Assembly (NCBI GenBank): GCA_030248135.1
Contig: JASANC010001021.1
Coordinates: forward strand, 62,001-126,000
DNA from: Theristus sp. LFF4_11
Taxonomy: Eukaryota > Nematoda > Chromadorea > Monhysterida > Xyalidae
DNA: 64,000 nt
Direction of reading: 5' to 3'
Shown here: piece by piece, positions 1 to 12,900 of the stretch
How positions within the stretch are numbered: the stretch's first letter is position 1
Layout of the letters: each line of letters starts with the position of its first letter
The notes under the pieces: generated by a model
The model's input: only the letters and a program-made list of their open reading frames with translations
Told to the model about the DNA's origin: nothing
Databases searched by the model: none
Made by a program: the position numbers and the translations under genes

Positions 1-121
1 AAAATTTTAATGAAAATGCTTGAACGGTTGGTAAGCTACAACACTTCAAAGTTGGTATTACATCTTGTCTACATTACATGGATTGTATAATATAACGTTG
101 TCTTTTCGTGAACTACTTTTA

Positions 122-882
122 TAGACGCCCTGCATCATTTGTAGTATTAGCTGATTGGTTGCCTGAGGATATTTTCTTTTTTTGAATGTTGTGATTTTTG
201 TGCGTTTGTTCTGAATGGGCAAACAATGAGATTTTAGCGGAAAATCGTGTTTTTAGTTTGTGAGTTGCAGACAAATCAAAAGAACTAATTTTCATAGCAA
301 AGAAACTCTCTTTTCTTCAAAAAGGCCACGATGACTGACGACGACGACGTTACCCTTCGGAAAAAAAGTTGCTATACAAATTGTCGCTCTAAATTTTCAG
401 AAATGAACGTTGAAGTTAAAACAGAAATTATAATTTAAAAAAGTTTTCAAAACGAAATGTCAATTTGCCAAAGAACGAACAACGAACGTTGTCACCGCCG
501 CCGTCGTTCTTCCTGGAAAAAGGAATTGACAGCAGAACAACGCTTGCTTTTTACAAAATGTGCGTCACACAAATCCTCCAAAGCATTTTAAATCAAAAAA
601 TTAAAGCAGCTAATATTTTACAGCGAACTCAGGTTTTTAATTATCGTCGCCGCCGTCCTTCTTTTTTGAAACAAAAAAAGTTTTTTGCCACGATTACTGT
701 TGCTTTTAATTTGTCTCCATCTCGTTTGCAAACAAGATTTTTGTAACCAAAATCTCACTGCCTACCCACACAAAACAAACGCAGAAAAATCACAAACTAG
801 AAAACAGAAAATGTTCCAATTTTTTTGAACCTGATGTTCAGACAACCAATCAGCTAATACTACAAATTATCCAGGGCGACTA
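122..882. mobile_element. Foldback/MITE-like element in a twitchin intron
   Basis: The ends are inverted copies of each other: TAGACGCCCTGCATCATTTG then TAGTATTAGCTGATTGGTTG on the left, and the same with a few changes reading inward from the right end. The similarity continues for well over 100 bp on each side. A TA dinucleotide flanks both ends (120-121 and 883-884), as expected for a Tc1/mariner-type insertion. No transposase is encoded, and the ORF-like stretch around 465-746 has no recognisable product. It occupies most of the intron before the first visible twitchin exon. Confidence 0.7.
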
Positions 883-921
883 TATATTAGACTGTTACTA
901 ATGCATTCGAATATTTGACAG

Positions 922-3900
922 GATACTCAATTGAAGCGCAAGAAGTGGGGGCTACAACTTGGAACAAAGTTGCTGACGGAGTTGCGCTGACCAATTATAC
1001 TGTCCGTGGGCTGGAAGAAGGCAAACAGTACACGTTTCGGATCAGAGCTGGAAATATGTGCGGATATGGCGATCCTTTAACTGGATTACCAGTAACTGCC
1101 AAAGACCCATATGGTTAGTGCGTTATTTGAAATGTTTTAAAAAGTTAGAAATTTTGTAACAATACAGTACAATACGCTACAAAACAATACACTTACAGTG
1201 GAAATAACGTTCAACATGTTCAGCATTCGTTATATCCACCCACAGTGCTTAGCATTAAAATTTATCATTGGCTCTCATTAACTACAGACCCACCGGCTGC
1301 TCCTGGAACACCGGAAGTCATGCACACGGATGCTAATCAAGTGCAACTTAAATGGGCACCACCCAAAGATGATGGAGGAACTCCTGTCACAGGTTGTCTT
1401 TTGTATTTATAAAACTTACATCACACGTTCGTTACAAAAGCATCAATACTTTATAGGCTACATCGTCGAAAAATACGATGCCCGTACTGGAGAATGGACT
1501 CCTGCCCACAAAGGTCAATTTTCGAATCCAGAAGCAACGATTAATAATTTGCGTGAAGGAGAGACATACCAATTCCGTGTGAAAGCTATTAATGCAGCAG
1601 GCGAAAGTGCTCCGTCCCGTGCATCGGAACCTACGACATGTAAACCTTTTGTTGGTATGTGTTAAGTTTTTTTGTGAATTTGTGACGCTTCCAATGAATA
1701 AGCTTCCAAACTTTCACAAACTAATGCTTTTAATGAGACTATTACATTAAATAAAGTACGACCCTTAATAAAAACAAAATAGAATATCATAACTATGTTC
1801 TAGAACGCCCTGGAGCTCCTGACGCACCGAAACTTGGCAAAATTACTAAAAAATCTGCGGAAGTCATGTGGCAGCGCCCTGCTAAAGACGGGGGTGCTCC
1901 AATAACTGGCTATGTGCTTTATAAAAAGAAAGTAAATGAAGATGACTGGATGCCTGTAACGGACGAACCAATCAAAGTTTGTTTGTTGTTGAAAGTTTAT
2001 GTATCAACTTAGTAAAATAGCTGCACGTACTTTCAAGATAGCAGTTATGTTTCAAGGACACTCGTTTTGTTGTTCGAGATGTGGAAGAAGGTGAGCAGTA
2101 CGAATTCAGAGTTGCAGCAGTAAACTCTGCTGGTGAAGGCGACAAATCCAAGGCTAGCGATGTTGCACTAATCCAAGATGAACCAGGTGCGTTAAACAAT
2201 TTAACTTATTGATATAAACAAATTTACAGAAAAAGGAATTAAAATTTTTCTAAAATCATACGGGGAACTGTTTTATACAAACACAAACCAGAGTCCAATT
2301 TAAGGTCGTCCAATTATTGACCTAAGTGGCATCAAGGACATCATAGTAAAGGCTGGTGAAACTATTCAAGCTAAAATTCCCTACACTGGTGCAAATCCAA
2401 AACCTTCTGTGGAGTTCACAAATGCAGATCGACCATTGTTCGAAAATGACAGAATCAAGATTGAAGTAGGTTTAAACATTTTCTTGTTTTTAACCAGCTT
2501 TTTATAATGCAAGTGTTTTTTAGCTCACGAACGATTGCGCCACTCTGACAATTAAAGATTCAAAACGGGGAGATACAGGACCACACAGAATCACGCTCAA
2601 AAACCGATATGGTCAGGATTCAGCAAAATTTAACGTCACTGTTCTTGACCGCCCCGGGCCACCACAGGCAATCATTTTATTAAAAATTTACTATTTTTTG
2701 GCAAAAAATGTTTTGAAAGAGCAATTTTTAGGGTCCGATCGATGCCACAGATATTCAGGCAGATGCTATGACCCTACATTGGCGTCCACCAAAAGATAAT
2801 GGTGGAGAGGAAGTGACAAACTACATCGTGGAGAAAAAAGACCCAAAGACTGGAAAATGGGTTAAAGTGGGAAGTCCGGTTGGAACAACTTTGCGAGTAC
2901 GAAACCTGGATGAAGGCCAGCCCTACGAATTTAGGGTAATGGCTGAAAACATGCACGGCATTAGCGAGCCGCTTGCAACAACAGATCCAATTATTGCGAG
3001 AAATCCTTTTGGTAAGAGATTAAAAAATTTAAAACATTGTATCCGTAGCAACTGTAATAATGTGTAACTTTTTGCAAGCTATAGTGGTATGGACCATTGG
3101 TTTTGTCAGAATTACTCAAAGAAGTCACATTACTCAAACACCTCAAACCCAGTCTTAAATACAACAATTGTTTTAATTGAAGCTTTGAACTGAATTCTTG
3201 CAGTTGCGAAACACTGATTGTTAAATATCAATTTCAGATCCACCGGGACCACCTGGCAAGCCAGAGCCACTCGAGACAACAGAAGATTCTATTACTGTTA
3301 CTTGGGATAAACCCGATTATGACGGTGGATCGCCAATAACAGTCAGTTGTTTTGTTTATATTTTTTGTTTGACTTTTTTATTTGCCTTAAAAATTAACAA
3401 CAAAAACTTTATTTATCAGGGGTACATCGTGGAGAAACGCGAGGTTGGCGAAACTCGATGGACCCGCGCAACTTTTAATAATGTGCCAGATACACGGTTA
3501 AAAGTTTCCGGGTTAAAACCACGTCACAAATATGAATTCCGTGTGTGTGCAGTTAACGCTGCGGGACCAGGAAAATATTCTGCAAACAGTGATGAAATCA
3601 CAGCTCAAAATGCACCAAGAGCACCACGAATTGATCTAAGCATGATGGCTAAAGATGTAATTGCTTACGCTGGCGAGCCGGTCAATGTAAGATTTAGCTC
3701 TTTTACAAGCTTAGTGTCCATTTAATTTTTTTTAATTTTTCTAAATTGTCACAGCTTCTCGTGCCATACACGGCAACACCAGCACCTACTGTAACCTGGT
3801 CACGCGTGGCCGATGGCAGCAAGGTTTTAGCGTCGGATCGCGTAACACTGGAAGCTGATGATTATGCAGGTGCCTGCAGATTTAAAGCAGCCCAGCTGAG

Positions 3901-6900
3901 TGACACAGGAACATACCGAGTTGTGGTGGAAAATGAAATGGGTTACGATAGCGCTCAAGTGCGTCTGACTGTTGTCGATCGTCCTGGACCACCCGAAGGA
4001 CCGTTAGTGCATTCAGATATCACGCCTGAATCGTGCACACTCACGTGGGCTTCTCCCAAGGTAAACTTACTTTTGTGAACTTTTGAGCTATTATACATAA
4101 ACTCGCAAAAGGGCAAGAAACAATCACGCATACAAAACAAAAACACGGATTAAAACTTCTTGGTCTTGTCATCAGTGCAAGCTATTGAGCTCAAAACATA
4201 AAGAACTGTTAACTATGACTAAATTAAAGTGAAACCATAAGTTCTAACTCACATTATTAAAAACTCAAAATAAAAATTTTTGAACCCGGTCATACCACGC
4301 GCATTTTGGATAAACAGCAAAATCATGATTAAAATTTTTAGTAGGGTCTGTATGTTCTATTGTATTTTCTATCACCCAAATCCCCGGATCACCGTTGTTT
4401 CTGAGCTGCACAAAAAACGCCGTGTTCCGCCGTTGCGATTTCGCACACATGCTATATCGCTACACATTTCTTGATAAAGTCGATCAATGTTTTAGTTAAC
4501 TTTTAATTAATAAAAAGTTCAATTAGTAAATTTAAGTTGACGAAAAACAGTAATGTAAATTCTGTAGACTTTTGGGTCACCCTATGTATGTATTCTTGTG
4601 TTTTGTAATTTGTGTGCATTTTGATGGTGCCACACATAACGTTTTTTTTTTTTTTTGTTAAAGGGAAAAAAAATAGAAAAAAAAAAAAAAAAAGGGAAAG
4701 GGGGGGGGGGGGTGGAGGGGGTAAAAAAACAGAATCCGCGCAGAGAATCAATATGGGGTCTCTGATCCACTTGAAGGACAACCAATTGTGGCAAAATATG
4801 CATTCAGTGAGTTTTTGAATTATGGTAACAAATTTATAAACTTTAACCTAATCATTTTGATGTTTTTAGATGTCCCCACAGCACCTGGTCCACCGGAACC
4901 GTATGACATGGACACTACATGGTGTGCTCTAAAATGGGATGCGCCTACATCTGATGGTGGTTCACCAATTTTGGGTTATATTTTGGAATATAAAGAACCT
5001 GCGGCTCATAAGTGGCTTCCCTTCAATCAACAACCATTTCCCGATCTCCGTGGAACTGTGGACAGTCTGAGAGACCGTGGAACGTACGAATTCAGAGGTC
5101 AGAAGCAGGTGTATTTAGGATCATATGTCAATATCTGAAACTGAATTATTTAATAGTATTTTTCAGTTGTTGCCAAAAACGCTGCCGGATATAGCAAACC
5201 ATCACCAAGCAGTGGACCAATTACTCTCAAAGCAAAATATGGGCCACCTGGTCCACCTGGTATTCCTAAAGCAGAGTCAATCGGTCGTAACCATGTTACT
5301 CTGTCTTGGACTCCGCCTCACTTTGACGGTGGTTCAAAAATTACTGGATATATCATTGAGAGAAGAGAGCGCGGAGACCCTGTATGGCAAAAGGTGTGCT
5401 TCTCCAGTTTGTTACTTTTAAGCGCATTAAATATGCAAATACGGTGGCGGAAAAATGATATTGGCCAAAATGCCTTGTTCGTATCTGTGTGGATGTTTAG
5501 GTGTGCAATTTGGAACGCTGCTAAAGAAATATTTGCCACTGAATGTGTTAAAATCTCATTTGCAAAAGACTGAACACATGAAGCACCGCAGCGCTTCGGA
5601 ATCCAAGACCCAGAATTCTTCAACTCAGACCCACCCCTGGACGCTCACATTTTGATTTACGAGTTCACTTAGATTCAAATCTAAAAAAACACCGTTTGAA
5701 TCTGAAAACCCAAAATGCACATGAGCCCAAACTGAACGTTGTTGGTATCAAAATTTTTTTGAAATCGCAAATCAACACAACAACACACTTTAAAAAATTG
5801 TCTTTGTCAGTTCTTAAAACTGTTTAAAATAAACAAAACCATTACCAATTTTTTTGCACTGTTTTAAAATTAAATGCCGCAGATCTCTGGTTAAAAACAA
5901 GCGTGAAGCTATTCCATTTTGCTTTGATTTAAAAATGTGCTCTAAGCTTTCAAGCAGAGTTGTTAACGCAATTAATAACAAACATTTTGCTAGCAGTGTT
6001 CCAAATGTCAAATAAAATATTGAACGAAACAGGTGAACAAGCCCATTCATTTGATCGCTGAAGTTTTTTGCAACATCTTGCATGTGCAAAAATTATGAAT
6101 TAAAATGACTGAACCATTTGTTTTAGTGCAACTCATTTAACGTTCGCGACTTGGAGTTTACGGTGGATAATTTAGGCGAATTTCGCGAATATGAATTTAG
6201 AGTGTCTGCGGTAAATGCCACAGGACGTGGTGAACCAAGTATGCCAACATCACCAATTAAGATTCAGGTAAATTACCCTTATTAGGTCCTAACTGTTGTT
6301 TTAAATTGTGAAGGTGAAAAATTCATATTGTCCAAATTGAGCACATAGTAAGCTGAGCACTCAAGTACAAGGATGAACATCAAAACCTCTAAAAACAAGA
6401 ACATAAAAATGATAACAAAAAACATAAAAGCATCATTGACCTGTGTTGCAGGAAGATGGAGCACGACCAGAAATTATTCGCAGACCTTTCGATGAATCGT
6501 CAGCGCTGAATCGACCTGTTGTTTTTGAATGTGACGCCGTGGGACGCCCTGAACCTCGAATAAAATGGTAATCATTATTATTTTAACAGGCATTTTAAGT
6601 AAAAGCAAACGTTTTAAAATGTTTTCTAAAGGCTCCGAAACGGTCACGAATTGCCAGACGGTGGGCGTTATCGCATTGAAAAAATTGGAGAAACAGGTTC
6701 TCGGTTGACAATCAAAGAAGCATGGGACATTGATGATGGCGAATATGCTGTAGAGGCGGTTAATTCGCTTGGAATGGACTCACACCGATTTAATTTAAAA
6801 ATCCTTGGTAATTCTTTCTTGCTGCTATTGCATTCGAAATACACCCTTTAAAAGCTTTGTTTTTTATTCAGCACCACCTGCATTTGAGAAGGAGCCGGGA

Positions 6901-9900
6901 TCTCACGTGTTCTCTGAGGGTGAATTGGTTCGACTGAAAGCTTACTTTAGTGGTGCTGCACCATTCCGATACGTCCTGAAGTTAAATGGACAGGTACATT
7001 CATCTTGATTATCTGTGCATTAAGTGATACAGGGACACTAAGTATAAGCATAACAACTTTTTATGTATTTAGGATATTACCAACGAACAAAACAACATCA
7101 AACTAGTAGACTTTGGAACACATGTGCTCATCAATATCTTGGAAATGCACGCTGCAGAAGCGGGCCGCTACGAACTAACCGTGATTAATGACAGCGGTCA
7201 GGCCACGAGTTATTTCACTCTCAATATCACCGGTCTACCTGGCCCACCTACCGGACCCTTGATAATTAACAATGTGCGTTGATACTATTATCCAACAATA
7301 CATTGTGTATTAAATATCACTTACCTCTTTACATTTCCTTGGTTTAGGTTGACAAAAGCCAAGCAACCATTCATTGGAAACCGCCGAAAGAAGACGGCGG
7401 TTCACAGATTTTGCATTATGTAGTTGAAAAACGTGACGTAGAGCGTACGGAATGGACAACAGTAGCTAATTTTGTTCGCGAACTGGCGGTCACTGCGCAG
7501 GTATATGCATTACCTGTATCACAATAATAAAACTTAGAAAGCCTTAAACTGATTTCTGAATTTAAAAACTGCTTTGTAAAAAACTCATTCCCATCTTTTC
7601 TCCAGGGATTATTTGATCACCACGAGTACGAGTTTCGGGTAAGCGCAGTGAACGAATCTGGACAGGGTCCACCATTGATGACCGAAGCACCAGTTGTATG
7701 TCGCATGCCGTTCGGTAAAAGTTGCACTTCACTTGCGTTACAAATAATCAAGAATTTTAAAGAAAAAGAAAACAACCATTTAGATCCACCTGGACAACCA
7801 GGTATCCCTGATGTAGCTATGATTGGCGATGATTACGTTCAGCTCAGCTGGGAGCGTCCGCGATCCGATGGCGGTGGTCGGATTTTGGGATATGTCATCG
7901 GTATGAAAACAAATGAAAAGTATTTAACTGTAACAAAACGGGTTGTGCACCAGTTTCTTTTACTTCAGAAAAACGTGAAGGCGGTACGACACTATGGCAG
8001 CGTTGCAATGCCGCACCCATTCCACAACACAGTTACAATGTCGGCAATCTCATTGAAGGAAGAAAATATGAATTCCGAGTATTCGCTGTCAACGATGCTG
8101 GATACTCTGATCCGTCATCGAATTCTTCGCCAATTACTTTTGTTCCTCATTACATGGCAAAACCACCAGAAGTGAGTTCAACTGGTGTTTATGCTGTTGT
8201 ATTAAAGCAATTTTTGCTGAAGTGGGCTGAAGCTGTTTTATAAAGACTAAAAACAACTTTGAAGTAGCTAAAATGATTTTTTAAGGTTTGCAATGTTAAC
8301 TGTGAAAGACTCGCAACCGGAGGACAGCGGAGCGTATCATTTAGTGGTAGAAAACGAACTGGGCATGGATTCGTGCACAATCAACGTTCTTATCTGTGGT
8401 ATAAACATTGCTATGTTTAGCAAGCGTATAATCAAAGATAATTTTGACTGAGATTATTTTGTTTAGACAACCCGGATCCGCCGCGTTTTCCACAGGTGGA
8501 AAACATCCTGGATACAGCAATCATTCTGTCGTGGAAACCACCACTGAAAGATGGCGGAAGTTATGTGATTAATTATTTGGTCGAAAAAAGAGACTTGCCC
8601 GGTGGAGAATGGAAAGCATACACAAAAACGCGTTTCACCTACGTCACTATCGAAGGTATTGTGCACGCATAATAACTGTATATGGTTATATACAATGTAT
8701 GAAATTAAAGTATGTGTGCATACGCCTGTCACCTTTTCAAAGATGTTAGAGCATGAATCCGAGCAAGAGCAAAGCATTCAAAACGAAACTTTTAATTACA
8801 GTAAGAAAAAATAATGTGAGCTTACTTTGTGAGCTCTGCATTCTTTAAAAAAAGTGACAAACAACAAACATACAACAACAACAAACAAACAACATAATGT
8901 ATTTGATTATCAGCTACCGATTTAATGGTCTTGTTGCAAAGGAAGAACCTAGACGTTAAATTTTAGCAAAAAGAATTCTAGGTTTAAAAGAACGTCATAC
9001 GTATGAATTTCGGGTGAGCGCTGAAAATAAATACGGACTGTCTCGTCCCTGTGAACCAACAGCGCCAATTACGATGCAAACTCGTGATGGAAAACGGCGC
9101 AGACGTGGTTATGACGGTAAATCAAAAATTTTAAATTTGTACGGATAAAAAGATGCGAAAAAAACTGCTAGCATCTTTTTCATGTTGTTAAAAATGTTTC
9201 CAAACATAAAATAATAATTATACAATAATTATTTATATATTGTTCAACAAGCTGTTTCAACAGGCATTTGTCACTTTTTTGCAGTGGATGAAACTGGAAA
9301 AAAAGTTCGAGGCACCGCTAAAGGAGACGTTGGGGACTACGATAATTATGGTTAGTTGGTTATCCTGCTGCTAAGATTCTAGCGCACAAATTACGCAAAC
9401 GGCAACTAAACTTTCAGTATTCGACATCTGGAAACACTACTATCCGCAACCGATTGACATCAAACACGATTCGATTTATGATTATTATGACATTTATGAA
9501 GAAATAGGAAGGTATGTGCGTTCTCGATTGTTTATTCATTTATACTGTGCAAGGTGCCTCAAGCGAGAATTGCGGTGCTGCTGGTTTAAAATGTTTTATA
9601 ATTTTATGTAGTATAGTATTTTATAATATAGTATTTTATAATGTTTTTTGTTTCAAAAAATTCTTTTCTATCTCACAAGATATGGATATATTTTTTAGTT
9701 TCGGGGACATTTTTCAACAACACATGTACATAAATTTCTCCGTTCCTAAAAACACAGAGTAAGATGCCAAGATGAACCAAATGGCTAAGCCACGAACTCG
9801 TGAAACTTTTCCAGCGGAGCATTTGGTGTCGTGCATCGTTGTGTCGAGCGAGCAACAGGCAACAATTTTGCCGTAAAGTTTATCAATACGCCGCATCCAT

Positions 9901-12900
9901 ATGATAAACAAACGCTAAGGAACGAAATTCATTTGATGTCCAGTTTAAGACACCCAAACTTGATACACTTGCACGACGCTTTTGAAGACGACAATGAAAT
10001 GGTCATGGTATATGAATTGTAAGTGCTTTTTGACAACATTAAAGAAAAAATCAAATGGTCGAATCATATGATATACAATTTAAAGAAAACTTGTTTTAAA
10101 GCATGGCTGGAGGTGAACTGTTTGAACGCATTGCTGATGATACCTCAAAAATGAGCGAAGCAGAGGCAATCAAATATATTCGTCAGATATGTGAGGGCGT
10201 AAAGCACATGCATGAAAACAACGTTGTACATCTCGATTTAAAGGTATGATTGCAAAAAATTATTGATGTCAAAGGAGAAGAACTTTTTAAAGACACGTAT
10301 TTTTTCTTTAGCCAGAAAACGTACTATTTGCAAAACAACGAGCTGATGATTTGAAGATAATTGATTTTGGTCTCGCCGCAAAGTTGGAGCCTAAAGATTT
10401 GGTAAAAGTCACTACCGGAACTGCGGAATATGCTGCTCCAGAAGTCGTCAGTGGAGAACCAGTTGGATTCTACTCTGACCTGTGGTCGATTGGCGTGCTC
10501 ACCTATGCCGTGTGAGTTTTTTCATGTGTCACGGTTGTGGTAGTAATTTTGTCTTCGTGTGTTATGTTCCGTTCAGAAATACCTTATCCGGTTTGCGCAA
10601 CAACTACCAGTTTTTAGCTTGAGTGGTTTATCTCCTTTTGGCGGCAACACGGACGATGAAACATTACGCAAAGTCAAAGCTTCGAATTGGGACTTTAATG
10701 CTGAAGCGTTCTCTGGCATTTCTTCGGAGGGCAAGGATTTCATCAAAAAGTTGCTTGTTCAAGAGCCTTTGTATGTTCATTTATTTATTTTTTGTGTTTT
10801 TGCTTTGTTCAATAGTAAAACTCTCTCAAAAACTTAGAAATCGTATGACAGTGCAAGAAGCACTAGATCATTCATGGCTAAGACGAGCTGTTGCTGACGC
10901 GGACAGTTTGGATACTAAGATTCCAAATAGTCGATACGTTAAAGTCCGAGATCGAGTCCGCACATATTACGTAAGTGCCATGGGATGTTTTTAGTTGTTG
11001 CTCAATTTTATTTTTTGTTTGTGTTTTTACAAGTCTTTTAACTTCAGGACTCGTGGCCAAAACCAAATCCCCCGCTTGGTCGTATCGCCAATTACAGTAG
11101 CCTGCGCAAGCATCGTCCTAAAGAGCATAAGATTCGAGACACTTGGTTCGATCGACGTGAGGCGTTGCCACGATTTGTGGTCAAGCCTTACAGCCAAACT
11201 GTTATTGAGGGACAAACGGTTACATTCGATTGCCGCGTCACAGCGAGCTCGCCAGCAATTGTCACCTGGTTGGCAATTTTGAACCTGAAGCTTTTCTGTT
11301 TTTTCTTGAGGATGTAACAAAATACGGAATCAAATACGGTGTAATGCTGTACAAAACATCTTGTTTAGGTATCACGATGCAGCTGAACTTAAACAGAGTG
11401 TAAAGTACATGAAAAAATATGTTGATAACGATTACGCGCTGTCTATAAATCGGGTTCGCCTCGAAGACCGTGGCGAGTACACAGTCAGAGCAAAGAATTC
11501 TCATGGCACTGCAGAAGAAGTAGTCTTTTTGAATGTACAAAGTAAGTCAAGTCAAAGAACACAGGGACAGTAAAAATCTATACAACAACAAGCAACAAAA
11601 AAGTATAAAACTTTTAGAAGCACCGGAGCACTCGCGACAACCTGCACACGTGGACGAATCTGGTTATCGGCGACGTGACTTTACTCTCCGACCGCTGTGG
11701 GAGGAACCTGATCGCCCACCGAAATTCACGTTTCATCTGCGACCTCGCTTGATTCAGGAGAATCATCACTGCAAATTAATATGCTGTGTGCAAGGAAAAC
11801 CAACTCCTGTGGTAAATTATTATTTTATATTGTTACCGTTTTTATAGCACTGCGTGCCAAAAATAAATATGGACGTTGTTTTGCATCTACAGATTACCTG
11901 GTACAAAGACGGTGCCCCTATTGTGGACGATCGTGTGGCAACATCTTGTACTCACGGTGTTTGCGTGTTGGAAATATTTAACACGCAACTTAGTGACGCT
12001 GGAAAATACGAGTGTAAAGCAGAAAACTCGCTAGGAATGGATGAATCTGTCTGTGTGCTCAGTGTGCAAGGTATGATAAAACAATTCGACGGCTTATGAA
12101 CAACATAAACGCATGACTGAATGCGTTCAGTTCAAACTAGACACTGAGAATTTAGAACATTTTTTACTTTCAGGGCGACGCGAACGTGTTATAGAACCAC
12201 CGTTTAAATCGTTTTCATCTGCTTATACTTCTTCTTCATATTCATCAAGCTACTCGGGGTTTGGTACTCGTCGTATTTACGACTCGTTGACTGTTCAAAC
12301 CAGTTCCATAGAAAAGTCAGCCTCTACCATGTACGATACTCATCGTGCTCGATCACCCGTTCCATCACGGAGTCGAGCGACTGCAGCAATGTCTCGTGCC
12401 AAAGGTCTGTGACATGTGTACATTTGCCATGTAATAAACAGCGCATTAGTCCTAACCAGTGTCTGTTTGTGACGGTCTACAACGAGCTATGTTTTTTGCT
12501 GTCAGAATTGCATGTTTCAAGCTGTGACAATGAAAACAGTGACACAGTTTTGGACTTGTGCTCTTTTTGTTGCATGATCCCCTGATTTTCTTTCTTTTGC
12601 TGCATGATGCGCATGGCTTCTTATTTTTGGGGGGAATAAACTGGAATAATTTTGATTGCAGCAAGATTCAAGTACTAGCATGCGACAACGGTGGCAGACC
12701 AGTTTTGCTTTCGAGAACACGTCGAAGGCTTTGCATGGAATTGTGATGTTATTTTTCAGACGTCATTTTATTGTAAAACTATGTTTTATTTACGAAAAAA
12801 ATGTTTATTTCATTTGTGTACCATGACTGCCAGTTAGTGTTTATTAATAAAATTTGCTTCTTTAACTTGCGGACAATAGTTAAAAATAGCAGAAAGACAT

